A DNA stretch of 9,071 nt from an uncultured Eubacteriales bacterium (GCA_910585135.1 CAJUEB010000094.1:1-9071); one strand, 5' to 3'. Shown: positions 1 through 6,806, counted from the stretch's first letter. The notes: a model not told the origin generated them from the sequence alone. Translations and numbers: made by a program.

Positions 1-443
1 AGAATCAGCATCCCACGAAATGGATTATCATAGAGTCGCAGGAAATCATAGATAAGATCATGGATTGCATTCTGGCATATGTGGAAAAAACCGGAGTTTC
101 GCCTGAAATCGCTTCTGAGTTTGCGGTCGGCAATAACGTGGTAATGGGCAATGCAAAGACGCTTCTTTTGGCTTATGCCTGGGATCATGCAATTTCCCCG
201 GAGACGGATACGGCGATTGCGATGACGACAGCGGAGCTTTATTTGCAGGCAAAAGGCGTGGGAACGTGTTGGGCAGGGTATTTGAAACGGATGTGCAATG
301 GCCTTGCGGAAATTAAGGAATTGCTTCCTGAAATCCCAGAGGACAACAGCTTTTATGGCGCATTTATGTTGGGTTATCCGGAAGGAGAAGATTATCTGCA
401 CATTCCACAGCGGGTAAATAAGACAGATATTAAATGTGTATAA
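1..443 (+). CDS. Nitroreductase family protein, C-terminal part (5' truncated by window edge)
   Basis: The frame is open from the left edge (first full codon at 3, no upstream stop) to TAA at 441-443, giving 146 visible residues. There is an ATG at 60, but the codons before it (reading NQHPTKWIIIESQ) continue the protein, so the true start lies outside the window. Family signs are a GNAKTLLLAYAW strand, then an acidic Asp/Thr segment and the helix ending GVGTCWAGYL, which matches the FMN-contacting 'GLGTCWAGYL' region of nitroreductases. The product is probably a flavin-dependent NAD(P)H or ferredoxin oxidoreductase. The GTCWAGYL form is common in clostridial proteins that carry an N-terminal ferredoxin-like domain, but that domain would be off-window, so the fusion is only inferred. 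Tandem stops (TAA TAG) end the gene. Substrate cannot be told. Confidence 0.85.
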   Translation, partial: NQHPTKWIIIESQEIIDKIMDCILAYVEKTGVSPEIASEFAVGNNVVMGNAKTLLLAYAWDHAISPETDTAIAMTTAELYLQAKGVGTCWAGYLKRMCNGLAEIKELLPEIPEDNSFYGAFMLGYPEGEDYLHIPQRVNKTDIKCV

Positions 444-630
444 TAGCCTGCCGTTTATCCTTGCTTTGCAGGCGTTAATATGCAAGGCTTTGATTCTATT
501 CTTGCTTATGAGAGCTTTTTATGAAAAAGAGAACTTGACGTCCGCAGTTTGCTGTCTGGCTGGGTTGTGTGTACGCTAATTCAGTTCCACTTGATGGGAA
601 ACACAACTAAAAGAATAGGAAAAATTTTAC

Positions 631-679
631 AAACTCTGTATATATGAAGTTTTTCGTCTTGTTTATACAGAGTTTTTTT
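631..679 (+). terminator. AT-rich hairpin with T run
   Basis: AAACTCTGTATA (631-642) pairs perfectly over 12 bp with TATACAGAGTTT (664-675). The loop is 21 nt and the right arm runs straight into a seven-T tract at 673-679. The shape fits a Rho-independent terminator on the plus strand, although the stem is GC-poor and it sits about 190 bases after the nitroreductase stop. The same arms recur at 839-880, so it may instead be one half of a repeat element. Confidence 0.45.
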
Positions 680-834
680 GCTGTCGTTTGATCATTTTAT
701 CACTATCGATGAAAATTAAGCTTTTTTGCGTAATTTCTCTGTGATAAACAGCAAATAAATAAAATCATATCCTAACTATACAGCAAATAAGTCCAATTAT
801 TCTCGCTGAGCATTTGTCAGGCGGCTTTGTCTTT

Positions 835-880
835 TTTAAAACTCTGTATTTTTACAGCAAAAATGCTCAAATATACAGAG
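835..880 (-). terminator. Possible minus-strand terminator hairpin
   Basis: Read on the minus strand, CTCTGTAT (880-873) pairs with ATACAGAG (849-842) over 8 bp, with a small inner GCATTTTTGC fold in the loop. The right arm is followed by TTTTAAAAAAG. This would end a minus-strand transcript covering the two short reading frames at 867-1018. The stem is AT-rich and no transcript is established. Confidence 0.25.
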
Positions 881-1089
881 CTTGCGGTTTTGCAATAAAG
901 TCTTTATCTGCGATTGGCGTTTCGCCTTGACTGATCATGATATCTTTCGAAGTAGTGCCGCAATCTCAATCATGCTTTGCAATAACGTCCGAACGTTTGC
1001 TTGGATTCCAAGCAGCATCGAATCCTTGCGCGTATTTCTATCCAGTCCTCAACAAGTCAGCTCTCATCAAAATAAATGAAAAATAATAC

Positions 1090-1117
1090 TTGACATAAAG
1101 TAAATATTGTATATAAT
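1090..1117 (+). promoter_or_regulatory. Sigma-A-type promoter of the GntR-ABC operon
   Basis: A perfect -35 TTGACA (1090-1095) and a perfect -10 TATAAT (1112-1117) are separated by 16 nt. The inferred transcription start is near 1124, giving a leader of about 28 nt before the GTG start at 1152. Because both hexamers are consensus, repression rather than activation is the expected control, which agrees with the palindrome lying on the -10. Confidence 0.8.
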
Positions 1118-1132
1118 AAGTATATACAATAT
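1104..1132. promoter_or_regulatory. Palindromic operator overlapping the -10 (likely GntR/YtrA-type site)
   Basis: ATATTGTATATA (1104-1115) and TATATACAATAT (1121-1132) are perfect inverted repeats of 12 bp around a 5-bp centre. The TGTATA...TATACA core resembles operators of YtrA-subfamily GntR regulators. The palindrome covers the -10 hexamer and the start region of the operon whose first gene is a YtrA-type repressor. Bound protein would block RNA polymerase, so negative autoregulation is the natural inference. Confidence 0.75.
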
Positions 1133-1151
1133 GGAAGAAAGGAGGCGTGGT

Positions 1152-1541
1152 GTGGATATCATTATCAGCAATTCCAGCGGGAAGCCTATTTACGATCAGA
1201 TCAGCGCACAGATCAAGGAAATGATTTTGACTGGAGCGCTTCAAACTGGAGATGCCCTTCCATCTATGCGGCTTTTGGCGAAGGAGCTTCGTATCAGCGT
1301 TATTACGACGAAACGCGCTTATGAGGAACTGGAACGCGAAGGATTTATCGTCACCATGACGGGAAAGGGAAGCTTCGTTGCTGAGAAAAATACGGAGCGG
1401 ATCAAAGAAGAATATCTGAAAAAGATAGAATCGCATATGAAGGAACTCATCAGCCTGTCGGGTGCTTGCGATTTATCGATAGCAGATTTACAAGAGATGC
1501 TTGCGCTTCTTTATGAGGAGGAATCAACAGGAGGGATTTGA
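1152..1541 (+). CDS. GntR family transcriptional regulator, YtrA subfamily
   Basis: This 129-residue protein is the first gene of a three-gene operon. I chose GTG at 1152 because AAAGGAGG lies about 7 nt upstream. The in-frame ATGs at 1107 and 1131 lie inside the promoter and operator and lack ribosome sites. Residues 10-77 form the GntR winged helix: KPIYDQISAQIKEMILTGAL, then GDALPSMRLLAKELRIS with the recognition helix, then TKRAYEELEREGFI and the wing TGKGSFVAE. The remaining 50 residues are helical and too short for an effector domain of FadR or HutC type, which is the YtrA architecture (usual length about 120-130). YtrA-type repressors usually control their own operon of ABC exporter genes, often induced by cell-wall antibiotics; the inducer here is unknown. 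It ends 2 bases before the ATPase gene. Confidence 0.92.
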   Translation: MDIIISNSSGKPIYDQISAQIKEMILTGALQTGDALPSMRLLAKELRISVITTKRAYEELEREGFIVTMTGKGSFVAEKNTERIKEEYLKKIESHMKELISLSGACDLSIADLQEMLALLYEEESTGGI

Positions 1542-1543
1542 CA

Positions 1544-2392
1544 ATGGAGAATGCGATAAAGATCAAAGGCGTAACGAAAAAATATGATGCTTTTCAGTTG
1601 GATCAGGTAGATCTCAAGCTGCCGGCTGGATATATCATGGGCATAATCGGTGAAAATGGCGCGGGGAAAACGACTGTAATCAAGGCGATGCTGGGGCTGG
1701 TTAAGCTGGATGCAGGACAAGTGGAGCTTTTGGGGAAACCCTTTGATACGCAGGATCGAGACTTAAAGGAGCATATCGGCGTTGTAATGGATTCGTGCAA
1801 TTTTCCAGAGGACATGAAAGCAAAGGATATCGACAGGGTCATGGCGAGCTGTTACAGGACGTGGAGCAGCGCGGCTTTCCATGGATATATTTTGAAGTTC
1901 CGCTTGCCGGAAGACAAGAAAATCAAGAACTACTCCAGCGGAATGAAAATGAAGCTTTCGATTGCAGTCGCGCTTTCGCATGACAGCAGGCTATTGATTT
2001 TGGATGAAGCTACCACGGGACTTGATCCAATCGTGCGGGATGAAGTCCTCGAGATTTTCCGGGATTTCGTACAGGACGAGAGAAACAGCGTGTTCATATC
2101 ATCCCATATTTTAAGCGATCTGGAAAAGATCTGTGATTATATTACGTTTCTCCACGAAGGCAAGGTTATTTTCAGTGAGAGCAAGGATCAGCTTTTAGAA
2201 ACGTATGGGATCGTAAAATGCAGTAAGGCGGATTTTGAGGCGGTCGATGAGGCGGCTGTGATTGCCTGCCGGGAAAGTTCGTTTGGTGTGGAGGCGCTCG
2301 TGAAAAGAGCAGAGGTAAATTCGGCATTTACGATAGACGATGCGTCGATCGAGGACATCATGGTGTATTTTGTGAAGGAGGGAACGAGATGA
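1544..2392 (+). CDS. ABC transporter ATP-binding protein
   Basis: This 282-residue nucleotide-binding subunit energises the permease encoded next. ATG 1544 is preferred over TTG 1538 because AGGAGG (1529-1534) is 9 nt away from the ATG and only 3 nt from the TTG. Motifs present are Walker A GENGAGKT (36-43), signature SSGMK (131-135), Walker B LLILDE (150-155), the D-loop TGLDP and the switch histidine in SSHIL (His188). The usual Q-loop glutamine is not seen: the region reads GVVMDSCNFPEDM (79-91), a form common in this small-exporter subfamily. The last 60 residues form the accessory C-terminal region typical of antibiotic or peptide exporter ATPases. The gene follows GntR with a 2-bp gap and overlaps the permease start (ATGA), so translation is probably coupled. 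Confidence 0.94.
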   Translation: MENAIKIKGVTKKYDAFQLDQVDLKLPAGYIMGIIGENGAGKTTVIKAMLGLVKLDAGQVELLGKPFDTQDRDLKEHIGVVMDSCNFPEDMKAKDIDRVMASCYRTWSSAAFHGYILKFRLPEDKKIKNYSSGMKMKLSIAVALSHDSRLLILDEATTGLDPIVRDEVLEIFRDFVQDERNSVFISSHILSDLEKICDYITFLHEGKVIFSESKDQLLETYGIVKCSKADFEAVDEAAVIACRESSFGVEALVKRAEVNSAFTIDDASIEDIMVYFVKEGTR

Positions 2393-3021
2393 AGGGGTTA
2401 ATTTTAAAGGATTTTATCAATGTAAAGGGGCAGATTGTGCTGTATTTATTGATTACTGTTTTGTGGATCGGCATTGGCTTTAAATGGGAAAGCGGCAGTT
2501 TTTTCAGTGGCGTGATGCAGATGTTCGCAGTGATGATCCCTTTGACGGCGTTGGCTTATGATGAAAAGAATCATTGGAATCGTTTCGCGCTTACGATGCC
2601 GGTAAACAGGCGGGAACTGGTGCGGTCGAAATTTTTATTTGCGCTGCTTACAATGGTTGCAGTTGGGATTGTCTCTTTCGCAGGAAGCTTGCTCATTTCG
2701 GGCGATTTGGAGGAAAGCGTTATCGTTGTGCTGTACTCCTGTCCGATTGGCGTGATTCTCAATGGGATTCTCATGCCGGTGATGTTTCAGTTTGGCGTGG
2801 AGAAAGGGCGGTTTGTCTATATCGGTGTGGTCGCACTGTTTGTATTGCTGGTTTTTGGGATAGGGACGTCGCCGTTTGCTGATCTTTTGGATGGTGTAAA
2901 GGATAGTGCCCTGTTTCATAATGAATGGGGTCTGATGGGGCTGCTCTGGCTTGTCGCGGTAGCCGTGATTCTCATATCGATGGCAATTTCAGGACGGATT
3001 TATGGAAAGAAAGAATTTTAA
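2389..3021 (+). CDS. ABC-2 type permease (ABC2_membrane_5-like)
   Basis: This is a 210-residue integral membrane protein with about six hydrophobic segments, near residues 14-32, 38-57, 82-104, 110-135, 143-163 and 181-200. Between segments two and three it carries YDEKNHWNRFALTMPVNRRELVRSKF (57-82), the hallmark loop of the small ABC-2 permease family found beside YtrA-type regulators. It would form the channel of a heteromeric exporter with the preceding ATPase. Start and stop overlap (ATGA) and an AAGGAGG site lies about 7 nt before the ATG. The substrate cannot be read from sequence; relatives are linked to envelope stress, bacteriocins or cell-wall antibiotics. No clear terminator follows within the next 300 bases. 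Confidence 0.9.
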   Translation: MKGLILKDFINVKGQIVLYLLITVLWIGIGFKWESGSFFSGVMQMFAVMIPLTALAYDEKNHWNRFALTMPVNRRELVRSKFLFALLTMVAVGIVSFAGSLLISGDLEESVIVVLYSCPIGVILNGILMPVMFQFGVEKGRFVYIGVVALFVLLVFGIGTSPFADLLDGVKDSALFHNEWGLMGLLWLVAVAVILISMAISGRIYGKKEF

Positions 3022-3333
3022 AACGTATTCGTGACCAGACTCGTGTAAGAAAAATTTTGAGGGGCGATTCGGGTACAGTTGTGCGGGAGAAAAGGGGTTT
3101 TGTGGGCATTCCGATATGTAAGAGCAAAAGGTTTTGTGAACGTTCTGACCGGAAGCGTATAGGAAACGGAAACTTGAAATCAATATGGACTATTTTGGTA
3201 AAAAGATATGGACATCTTGCGCTTATCTGTGCTACAATAAATGCAGGAAAAATGACAATCGAAATAGCGGATGCATGGAGATTGTTTACAACATGAACAC
3301 GGGAATGTATGAAAAATGATTAGGAGGTAAAAA
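3022..3333. other. Intergenic stretch between permease and ferritin
   Basis: This gap holds no gene I can support. A 123-codon frame (2925-3296) starts inside the permease gene in another phase and looks like a shadow. There is no convincing terminator after the permease. The ferritin promoter (3209-3238) and ribosome site (AGGAGG, 3322-3327) lie at its right end. I saw no clear Fur or PerR box, though degenerate sites could be missed by eye. Confidence 0.5.
3209..3238 (+). promoter_or_regulatory. Probable ferritin promoter
   Basis: TGGACA (3209-3214) and TACAAT (3233-3238) are 18 nt apart, with an extended -10 TG at 3230-3231. Transcription would start near 3245, leaving a leader of about 90 nt. 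It gives ferritin its own promoter separate from the ABC operon. Confidence 0.55.
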
Positions 3334-3846
3334 ATGTTATCTAAAAAAATTGTTGATTTGTTAAATGCACAGGTAAACGCAGAATTTTATTCAGCATATC
3401 TTTATCTCGATATGGCGAATTACTATAAGGATGAAGGTCTTGATGGATACTTCAATTGGTACAAGATCCAGGCGCAGGAGGAAAGGGATCATGCGCTGCT
3501 GTTCATGGATTATTTGCAGCAGAACGGCGAATCCGTTGTGCTGGAAGCAATCAAAAAGCCGGATAAGGAATTCAAGGCATTTATCGATCCGCTGAAAGCA
3601 GGCGCAGAGCATGAAAGGCTCGTTACCGGTCTGATTCATGATATTTATGCAGTTGCTTATGAAGAAAAAGACTTCAGGACGATGCAGTTCCTCGACTGGT
3701 TTGTTAAGGAACAGGCGGAAGAGGAAGATACCGCAGATGATAATGTTAAGAAATTTGAACTGTTTGGCAGCGATAGCAAGGGGCTTTACAGCTTAGATGC
3801 TGAAATGGCAGCAAGAACGTATAGTACGCCATCCTTAACGCTGTAG
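3334..3846 (+). CDS. ftnA: Ferritin (non-heme, FtnA type)
   Basis: This 170-residue protein is the normal length for a bacterial ferritin, a 24-subunit cage that oxidises Fe(II) and stores it as ferric mineral in the cytoplasm. Residue numbers match E. coli FtnA exactly at the ferroxidase centre: Glu17, Tyr24, Glu50, His53, Glu94 and Gln127 are all present, with the second-shell acidic cluster Glu129-131. The four-helix pattern is intact (NAQVNAEFYSAYLYLDMANY, then QAQEERDHALLFMDYL, EHERLVTGLIHDIYAVAYEE and DWFVKEQAEEEDTADD), with a short C-terminal helix. ATG 3334 is 6 nt after a perfect AGGAGG. It stands alone between its own promoter and a strong hairpin at 3861-3945, and ends in tandem stops TAG TAA. 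Its lack of a Met haem ligand context and its length argue against bacterioferritin. Confidence 0.97.
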   Translation: MLSKKIVDLLNAQVNAEFYSAYLYLDMANYYKDEGLDGYFNWYKIQAQEERDHALLFMDYLQQNGESVVLEAIKKPDKEFKAFIDPLKAGAEHERLVTGLIHDIYAVAYEEKDFRTMQFLDWFVKEQAEEEDTADDNVKKFELFGSDSKGLYSLDAEMAARTYSTPSLTL

Positions 3847-3860
3847 TAAGAAAGCATAAG

Positions 3861-3946
3861 AAAACACGGGAGCAGATGAACTGATTTTCAAAAGTTAGGC
3901 TAAAAATCTAGCGATTGGGAGGCTACTCATTTGCTCCCGTGTTTTT
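3861..3946 (+). terminator. Long-stem, long-loop hairpin after ferritin
   Basis: AAAACACGGGAGCA (3861-3874) pairs perfectly with TGCTCCCGTGTTTT (3932-3945). The stem extends inward by five more pairs (3875-3879 with 3927-3931, one G-U), for 19 pairs in all. The loop is 47 nt and the arm ends in a T tract. It lies 15 nt after the ferritin stop and would serve as its terminator. A 47-nt loop is unusual and contains a possible inner GCTA/TAGC fold (3899-3902/3909-3912). Confidence 0.7.
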
Positions 3947-3950
3947 ATCG

Positions 3951-3985
3951 GGAAAGCCACGCATTAGCCGCGTGGCTGGTTGTAT
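3951..3985 (+). repeat. Hairpin resembling an IS200/IS605 right end or REP sequence
   Basis: AGCCACGC (3955-3962) pairs with GCGTGGCT (3970-3977) around an ATTAGCC loop, preceded by GGGAA and followed by GGTTGTATAA. Single hairpins with a TTTAG-like loop, a purine run before the stem and a GGTTG tail are typical of subterminal palindromes of IS200/IS605 elements and related solo or PATE/REP sequences. No T tract follows, so it is not a terminator, and no transposase lies beside it. The assignment is by pattern memory only. Confidence 0.35.
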
Positions 3986-3989
3986 AAGC

Positions 3990-4026
3990 AAAAACCCCCG
4001 CATTTCGATGCGGGGTTGATTTTTTA
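3990..4026. terminator. Bidirectional terminator between convergent genes
   Basis: CCCCGCAT (3996-4003) and ATGCGGGG (4008-4015) close a 4-nt loop (TTCG on plus, CGAA on minus). A-tracts flank the left (3990-3994) and T-tracts the right (4020-4025), so each strand reads stem then U-run. It sits directly after the stop of the minus-strand surface-protein gene (4031) and backs up the ferritin terminator. Confidence 0.9.
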
Positions 4027-4030
4027 TGGT

Positions 4031-6757
4031 TTAGCTGAATTTGAACATTCTGAATGTGCAGAATCCGATTCCTGCAAGGGATATGAGTGCGATTGCACCC
4101 CAGATCCCGACCTTGACATTGTCGCCGGTACGCGGATTTGACAGGTAGGATGTTATCGTATCCGTGAGTCCGCCGCCACCGCCTGATGAGCCGGAAGCAC
4201 TTCCGCCGCCGGAGCTGCTTCCACCAGTCGTGCCGCCTGTAGAGCCGTTGTTATCGCCTCCGTTATTATTGCCGCCAGATGGGTCATCTGGGATTTCGGA
4301 AGCGGATGCTACGACATGGAAGGTAACTGTTCTCGTATCCTCCTGTCCGGTCGCCTTCCACCCCTCGCCTGCGGAATACTGTTCCTGTTGGAAGGTTACT
4401 TCTAACGTGTAGTCTCCCGGTTCGAGTTTAGAGGTATCGACAGAGTCTTCGTATGGCGCTTTTGTCCAAAGCTGTGCCGTGTTCGTACCTCGTAGATTCC
4501 ATCTGTCTGGCCGCCAGCGGATGTCTCCATTGCTTGCGGTCTGAATATCCATACCGTCTCCAATCGCCTGGAATGCAGCAGAATCGCCCTTTACATAATA
4601 TGCATTGGCATTGATTCCGTCGATTCTGTTGGACACAAGGTCAAAGGACGCTTTGAGGATATGGTCTTCGGTTACTGACTGGAAGCTATAGGCATCATAT
4701 GCAGCTACTTTGGCTCCATCCAATGTAATGCTGTCTACTTGGTAATCCTTATTTGGCGTAATTGTGAAGGTCAGCGGGTTATTTTCGCTGATAACGCCGT
4801 CGCGAACCTTTACTGTGATTGTTTTCTTATCATCACTTTCCGTGAATGTTACGCCTTTTATCTCGCTGGATGCCTGTGAGAGGGCGATCGTGCCGTTGGC
4901 ATCGGATGTCGCAGTGATCGTATGGTATACGTATCCGTATTCCAGCGGTTTGCTCATCTCGCTTCTGCCGCTGCTGCCGTAGTTATCGCTGGTCGCATTT
5001 ACGGTAAAGGTGTATTCGCCGATACCGGCGTCTTTAATTTCCTGTGTAAAGTTCACCAGCGTAAATTTGCTTTGGAGCGCTTCGCTGCTGCCTACTGTCT
5101 GTTCTTTCTCTGCGATTTTCGTGCCGTTTTCATCGAATAGCTCTACGATATATGTAATATTGCCCGTATATGGAAGGTTGCCTTCTGAAGCTTTCAATGG
5201 CTCCCAAGCGGCATAGATCGTATCGTCGTGGACGTTTTCTACCCAATGAAGCCCGGTCGGTTTCTCAAAGGAAGATGTATATATTCCAATTTCAAATGAT
5301 TTCTCATGGAATGAGAATTGGTTGGTTGCCCGTACGGTAAACCTGAATTTTTGCCCAGCGGAAGCGGTAGGTTTTCCTGAAATGATGCCGGTATCTTTAT
5401 CCAGTGTCAGTCCGTCCGGCAGACTGCCGCTGACAATTTTCCAAGTTACCGGAGTCTCGCTGTTCGCTTCCAGCTTGGTTTCTGGATATGCTTGCCCAGC
5501 GATACAATTTGGCAAGCTGTCCGTGATAATCGTTGGCGCGCCGCTGCCTGCTGGAGTTTTGGCTGTAGCGGCCGCAAAGATATAAAGTGGTTTGTTTCCC
5601 TGTTTGGCAGGGATTTCAAATGTATATGTATCTATGTGTGAGTCGCCATCATCCGCAGTGCCAGCGGGCGTAAACGTATCTGGATCAATCGTATACTTAT
5701 CAGGAATGTTCGCATCGGGTCGAAGTTCTAACCCGGAAAGCTCATAACCGTCAGGCGTCCTGAGGCTGATGTTATATTTTTGACCAGTGAAATATTGTAA
5801 CGGGAAATCGACACCATTAGGCGGTGTGCCGTCAGCAGCAACAATTTTAGTGACGGCAGTGCCTCTTACGTTACAATTTACCTGGGGAATTATGTTGCTT
5901 TTTCCAAATGGATCGGGGGCTTGGTTCATGTTGTTAAAAACATTTGGAGTCAGGTAACAGCATCCATTAAATGCGCCTATTTCGATTTCAGTGTTTGTTG
6001 GTAAAGTCTTAATTTCGGTAAGCGATGCACAGCCGTAAAACGCATCGTTTCCGATACGGTTCAGGCTGGAAGGAAATGAAACTGTTTTTAAATTATAGCA
6101 GTCTCTAAAAGTGCTATGTGGGAGTTTTTGAAGGCTAATAGCATCGGATAAATCGACAGAAGTTAAACTTTTACAGTTAAGAAAAGCTCGCTTGTCAATC
6201 GTTGTTAGCTTTGCACAGTTATCAAAGTTTAAGGTCTTCAGGTTAATGCAGCCGTCAAAAGCCCATTCGCCTATTGTGGTTAAGTCTTGACTATTGGTAA
6301 AATCGATACTTTGCAAGGCGGTACATCCCTTGAACGCTCTTTCGTCGATGGTTGTTATAGCGTTTCCGTTTTCAAAGGAAACCGATGTAAGCGTCGTCTT
6401 GCCTTCAAATGCACCGGTTTTATTGCCAAGTGCGTTTGTTGAATTCCCAATTTTTGTAATGGTGTAGGTATATTCTGCCCCCCCGTCAGTAGCATTTCCA
6501 TGTTTGACGCTGGCAGGAATTTTAAGAGTAGAATCCGCACCTGCGTATCCGACGATGCTTACTGTTCCCGTTTTATTGGAGGTATCCTCCGTCAGTATTT
6601 TGTATTGCAGACCGGTAGCATCATCAAAGTCAGGTGTTGTTGCCGCATATACGCCCATTACCGATATCACCAGCAATACGCTGAGGACGATCATGGGAAT
6701 GACGTATTTCTTCCTGCTCTTATATTTTCTTTGTCTGGCTCTTACATTCTTTTTCAT
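4031..6757 (-). CDS. Cell-surface BspA-type leucine-rich repeat protein with NPRTG sorting signal
   Basis: This 908-residue surface protein is probably an adhesin or host-interaction factor. I place the start at 6757 because GGAG lies 7 nt upstream and a typical signal peptide begins there (basic MKKNVRARQRKYKSRKK, hydrophobic 19-35, cleavage near VYA38). Residues added by the longer frame to 6886 look non-coding. Residues 115-270 hold six or seven TpLRR/BspA repeats of about 23 residues (AFxGCxxLxSxxFxxxxxLTTIxx). Residues 408-492 resemble a He_PIG Ig-like domain (LPDGLTLDKDTGIISGKP). Residues 497-607 resemble fibronectin type III. Residues 611-706 resemble a divergent InlB B-repeat (ITPNKDYQVDSITLDG). 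Residues 710-816 form an unassigned Trp-rich module. A Gly/Ser/Asn linker (827-863) leads to NPRTGDN (874-880), a hydrophobic span and the short tail FRMFKFS, so sortase anchoring is expected. No sortase gene is in the window. Confidence 0.9.
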   Translation of the reverse strand: MKKNVRARQRKYKSRKKYVIPMIVLSVLLVISVMGVYAATTPDFDDATGLQYKILTEDTSNKTGTVSIVGYAGADSTLKIPASVKHGNATDGGAEYTYTITKIGNSTNALGNKTGAFEGKTTLTSVSFENGNAITTIDERAFKGCTALQSIDFTNSQDLTTIGEWAFDGCINLKTLNFDNCAKLTTIDKRAFLNCKSLTSVDLSDAISLQKLPHSTFRDCYNLKTVSFPSSLNRIGNDAFYGCASLTEIKTLPTNTEIEIGAFNGCCYLTPNVFNNMNQAPDPFGKSNIIPQVNCNVRGTAVTKIVAADGTPPNGVDFPLQYFTGQKYNISLRTPDGYELSGLELRPDANIPDKYTIDPDTFTPAGTADDGDSHIDTYTFEIPAKQGNKPLYIFAAATAKTPAGSGAPTIITDSLPNCIAGQAYPETKLEANSETPVTWKIVSGSLPDGLTLDKDTGIISGKPTASAGQKFRFTVRATNQFSFHEKSFEIGIYTSSFEKPTGLHWVENVHDDTIYAAWEPLKASEGNLPYTGNITYIVELFDENGTKIAEKEQTVGSSEALQSKFTLVNFTQEIKDAGIGEYTFTVNATSDNYGSSGRSEMSKPLEYGYVYHTITATSDANGTIALSQASSEIKGVTFTESDDKKTITVKVRDGVISENNPLTFTITPNKDYQVDSITLDGAKVAAYDAYSFQSVTEDHILKASFDLVSNRIDGINANAYYVKGDSAAFQAIGDGMDIQTASNGDIRWRPDRWNLRGTNTAQLWTKAPYEDSVDTSKLEPGDYTLEVTFQQEQYSAGEGWKATGQEDTRTVTFHVVASASEIPDDPSGGNNNGGDNNGSTGGTTGGSSSGGGSASGSSGGGGGLTDTITSYLSNPRTGDNVKVGIWGAIALISLAGIGFCTFRMFKFS

Positions 6758-6797
6758 AGATTTTCTCCGCACATTATAATTCAGTAGATACAAGCTT

Positions 6798-6806
6798 ATT
6801 TTAACA
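6798..6806 (-). promoter_or_regulatory. Possible extended -10 for the surface-protein gene
   Basis: On the minus strand TGTTAAAAT (6806-6798) gives an extended -10 (TGN TAAAAT) about 40 bases before the ATG, leaving a leader of roughly 35 nt. No good -35 is visible at 17 nt. A TATAAT at 6778-6773 is too close to the ribosome site to act as -10 for this start. Confidence 0.3.

Larger units (their letters stand above)
631..880. repeat. Cluster of alternating inverted repeats
   Basis: The core CTCTGTAT(A) occurs at 634-642 and 842-849, and its complement (TA)TACAGAG at 664-672 and 872-880. The set therefore makes two hairpins, and the outermost arms also pair with each other over 250 bases. A second motif, ACAGCAAA, occurs at 748, 780 and 854, and inverted (TTTGCTGT) at 677-684. 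The layout resembles a small non-autonomous element with inverted ends, or a run of duplicated terminator hairpins. No transposase and no clear target duplication are visible. Confidence 0.45.
444..1089. other. Gene-poor intergenic stretch
   Basis: This 650-base AT-rich gap lies between the nitroreductase and the GntR promoter. A weak 6-bp hairpin (GCCTGC 446-451 / GCAGGC 468-473) follows the nitroreductase, without a T run. From 631 to 880 it holds an alternating set of inverted repeats (separate entry). From 867 to 1018 on the minus strand there are two tiny overlapping reading frames of 27 and 23 codons (see findings). A 65-codon plus-strand frame at 882-1079 has no ribosome site and no recognisable family, and I do not call it a gene. 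Confidence 0.5.

Noticed and set aside
1107..1151. Upstream ATG starts (1107, 1131) for the GntR gene.
   Set aside because: They lie inside the operator and promoter. The GTG at 1152 has a strong ribosome site and begins at the usual family N-terminus.
1038..1436. A 132-codon minus-strand frame opposite the GntR gene.
   Set aside because: It is antisense to a confident gene, covers its promoter and shows no family features.
2925..3296. A 123-codon plus-strand frame overlapping the permease 3' end.
   Set aside because: It begins in another frame inside the permease gene, has no ribosome site and shows an Arg/Lys-rich composition typical of a shadow frame.
6773..6778. Perfect minus-strand TATAAT close to the surface-protein start.
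   Set aside because: Transcription from it would begin within or next to the ribosome site, and there is no -35 at proper spacing.
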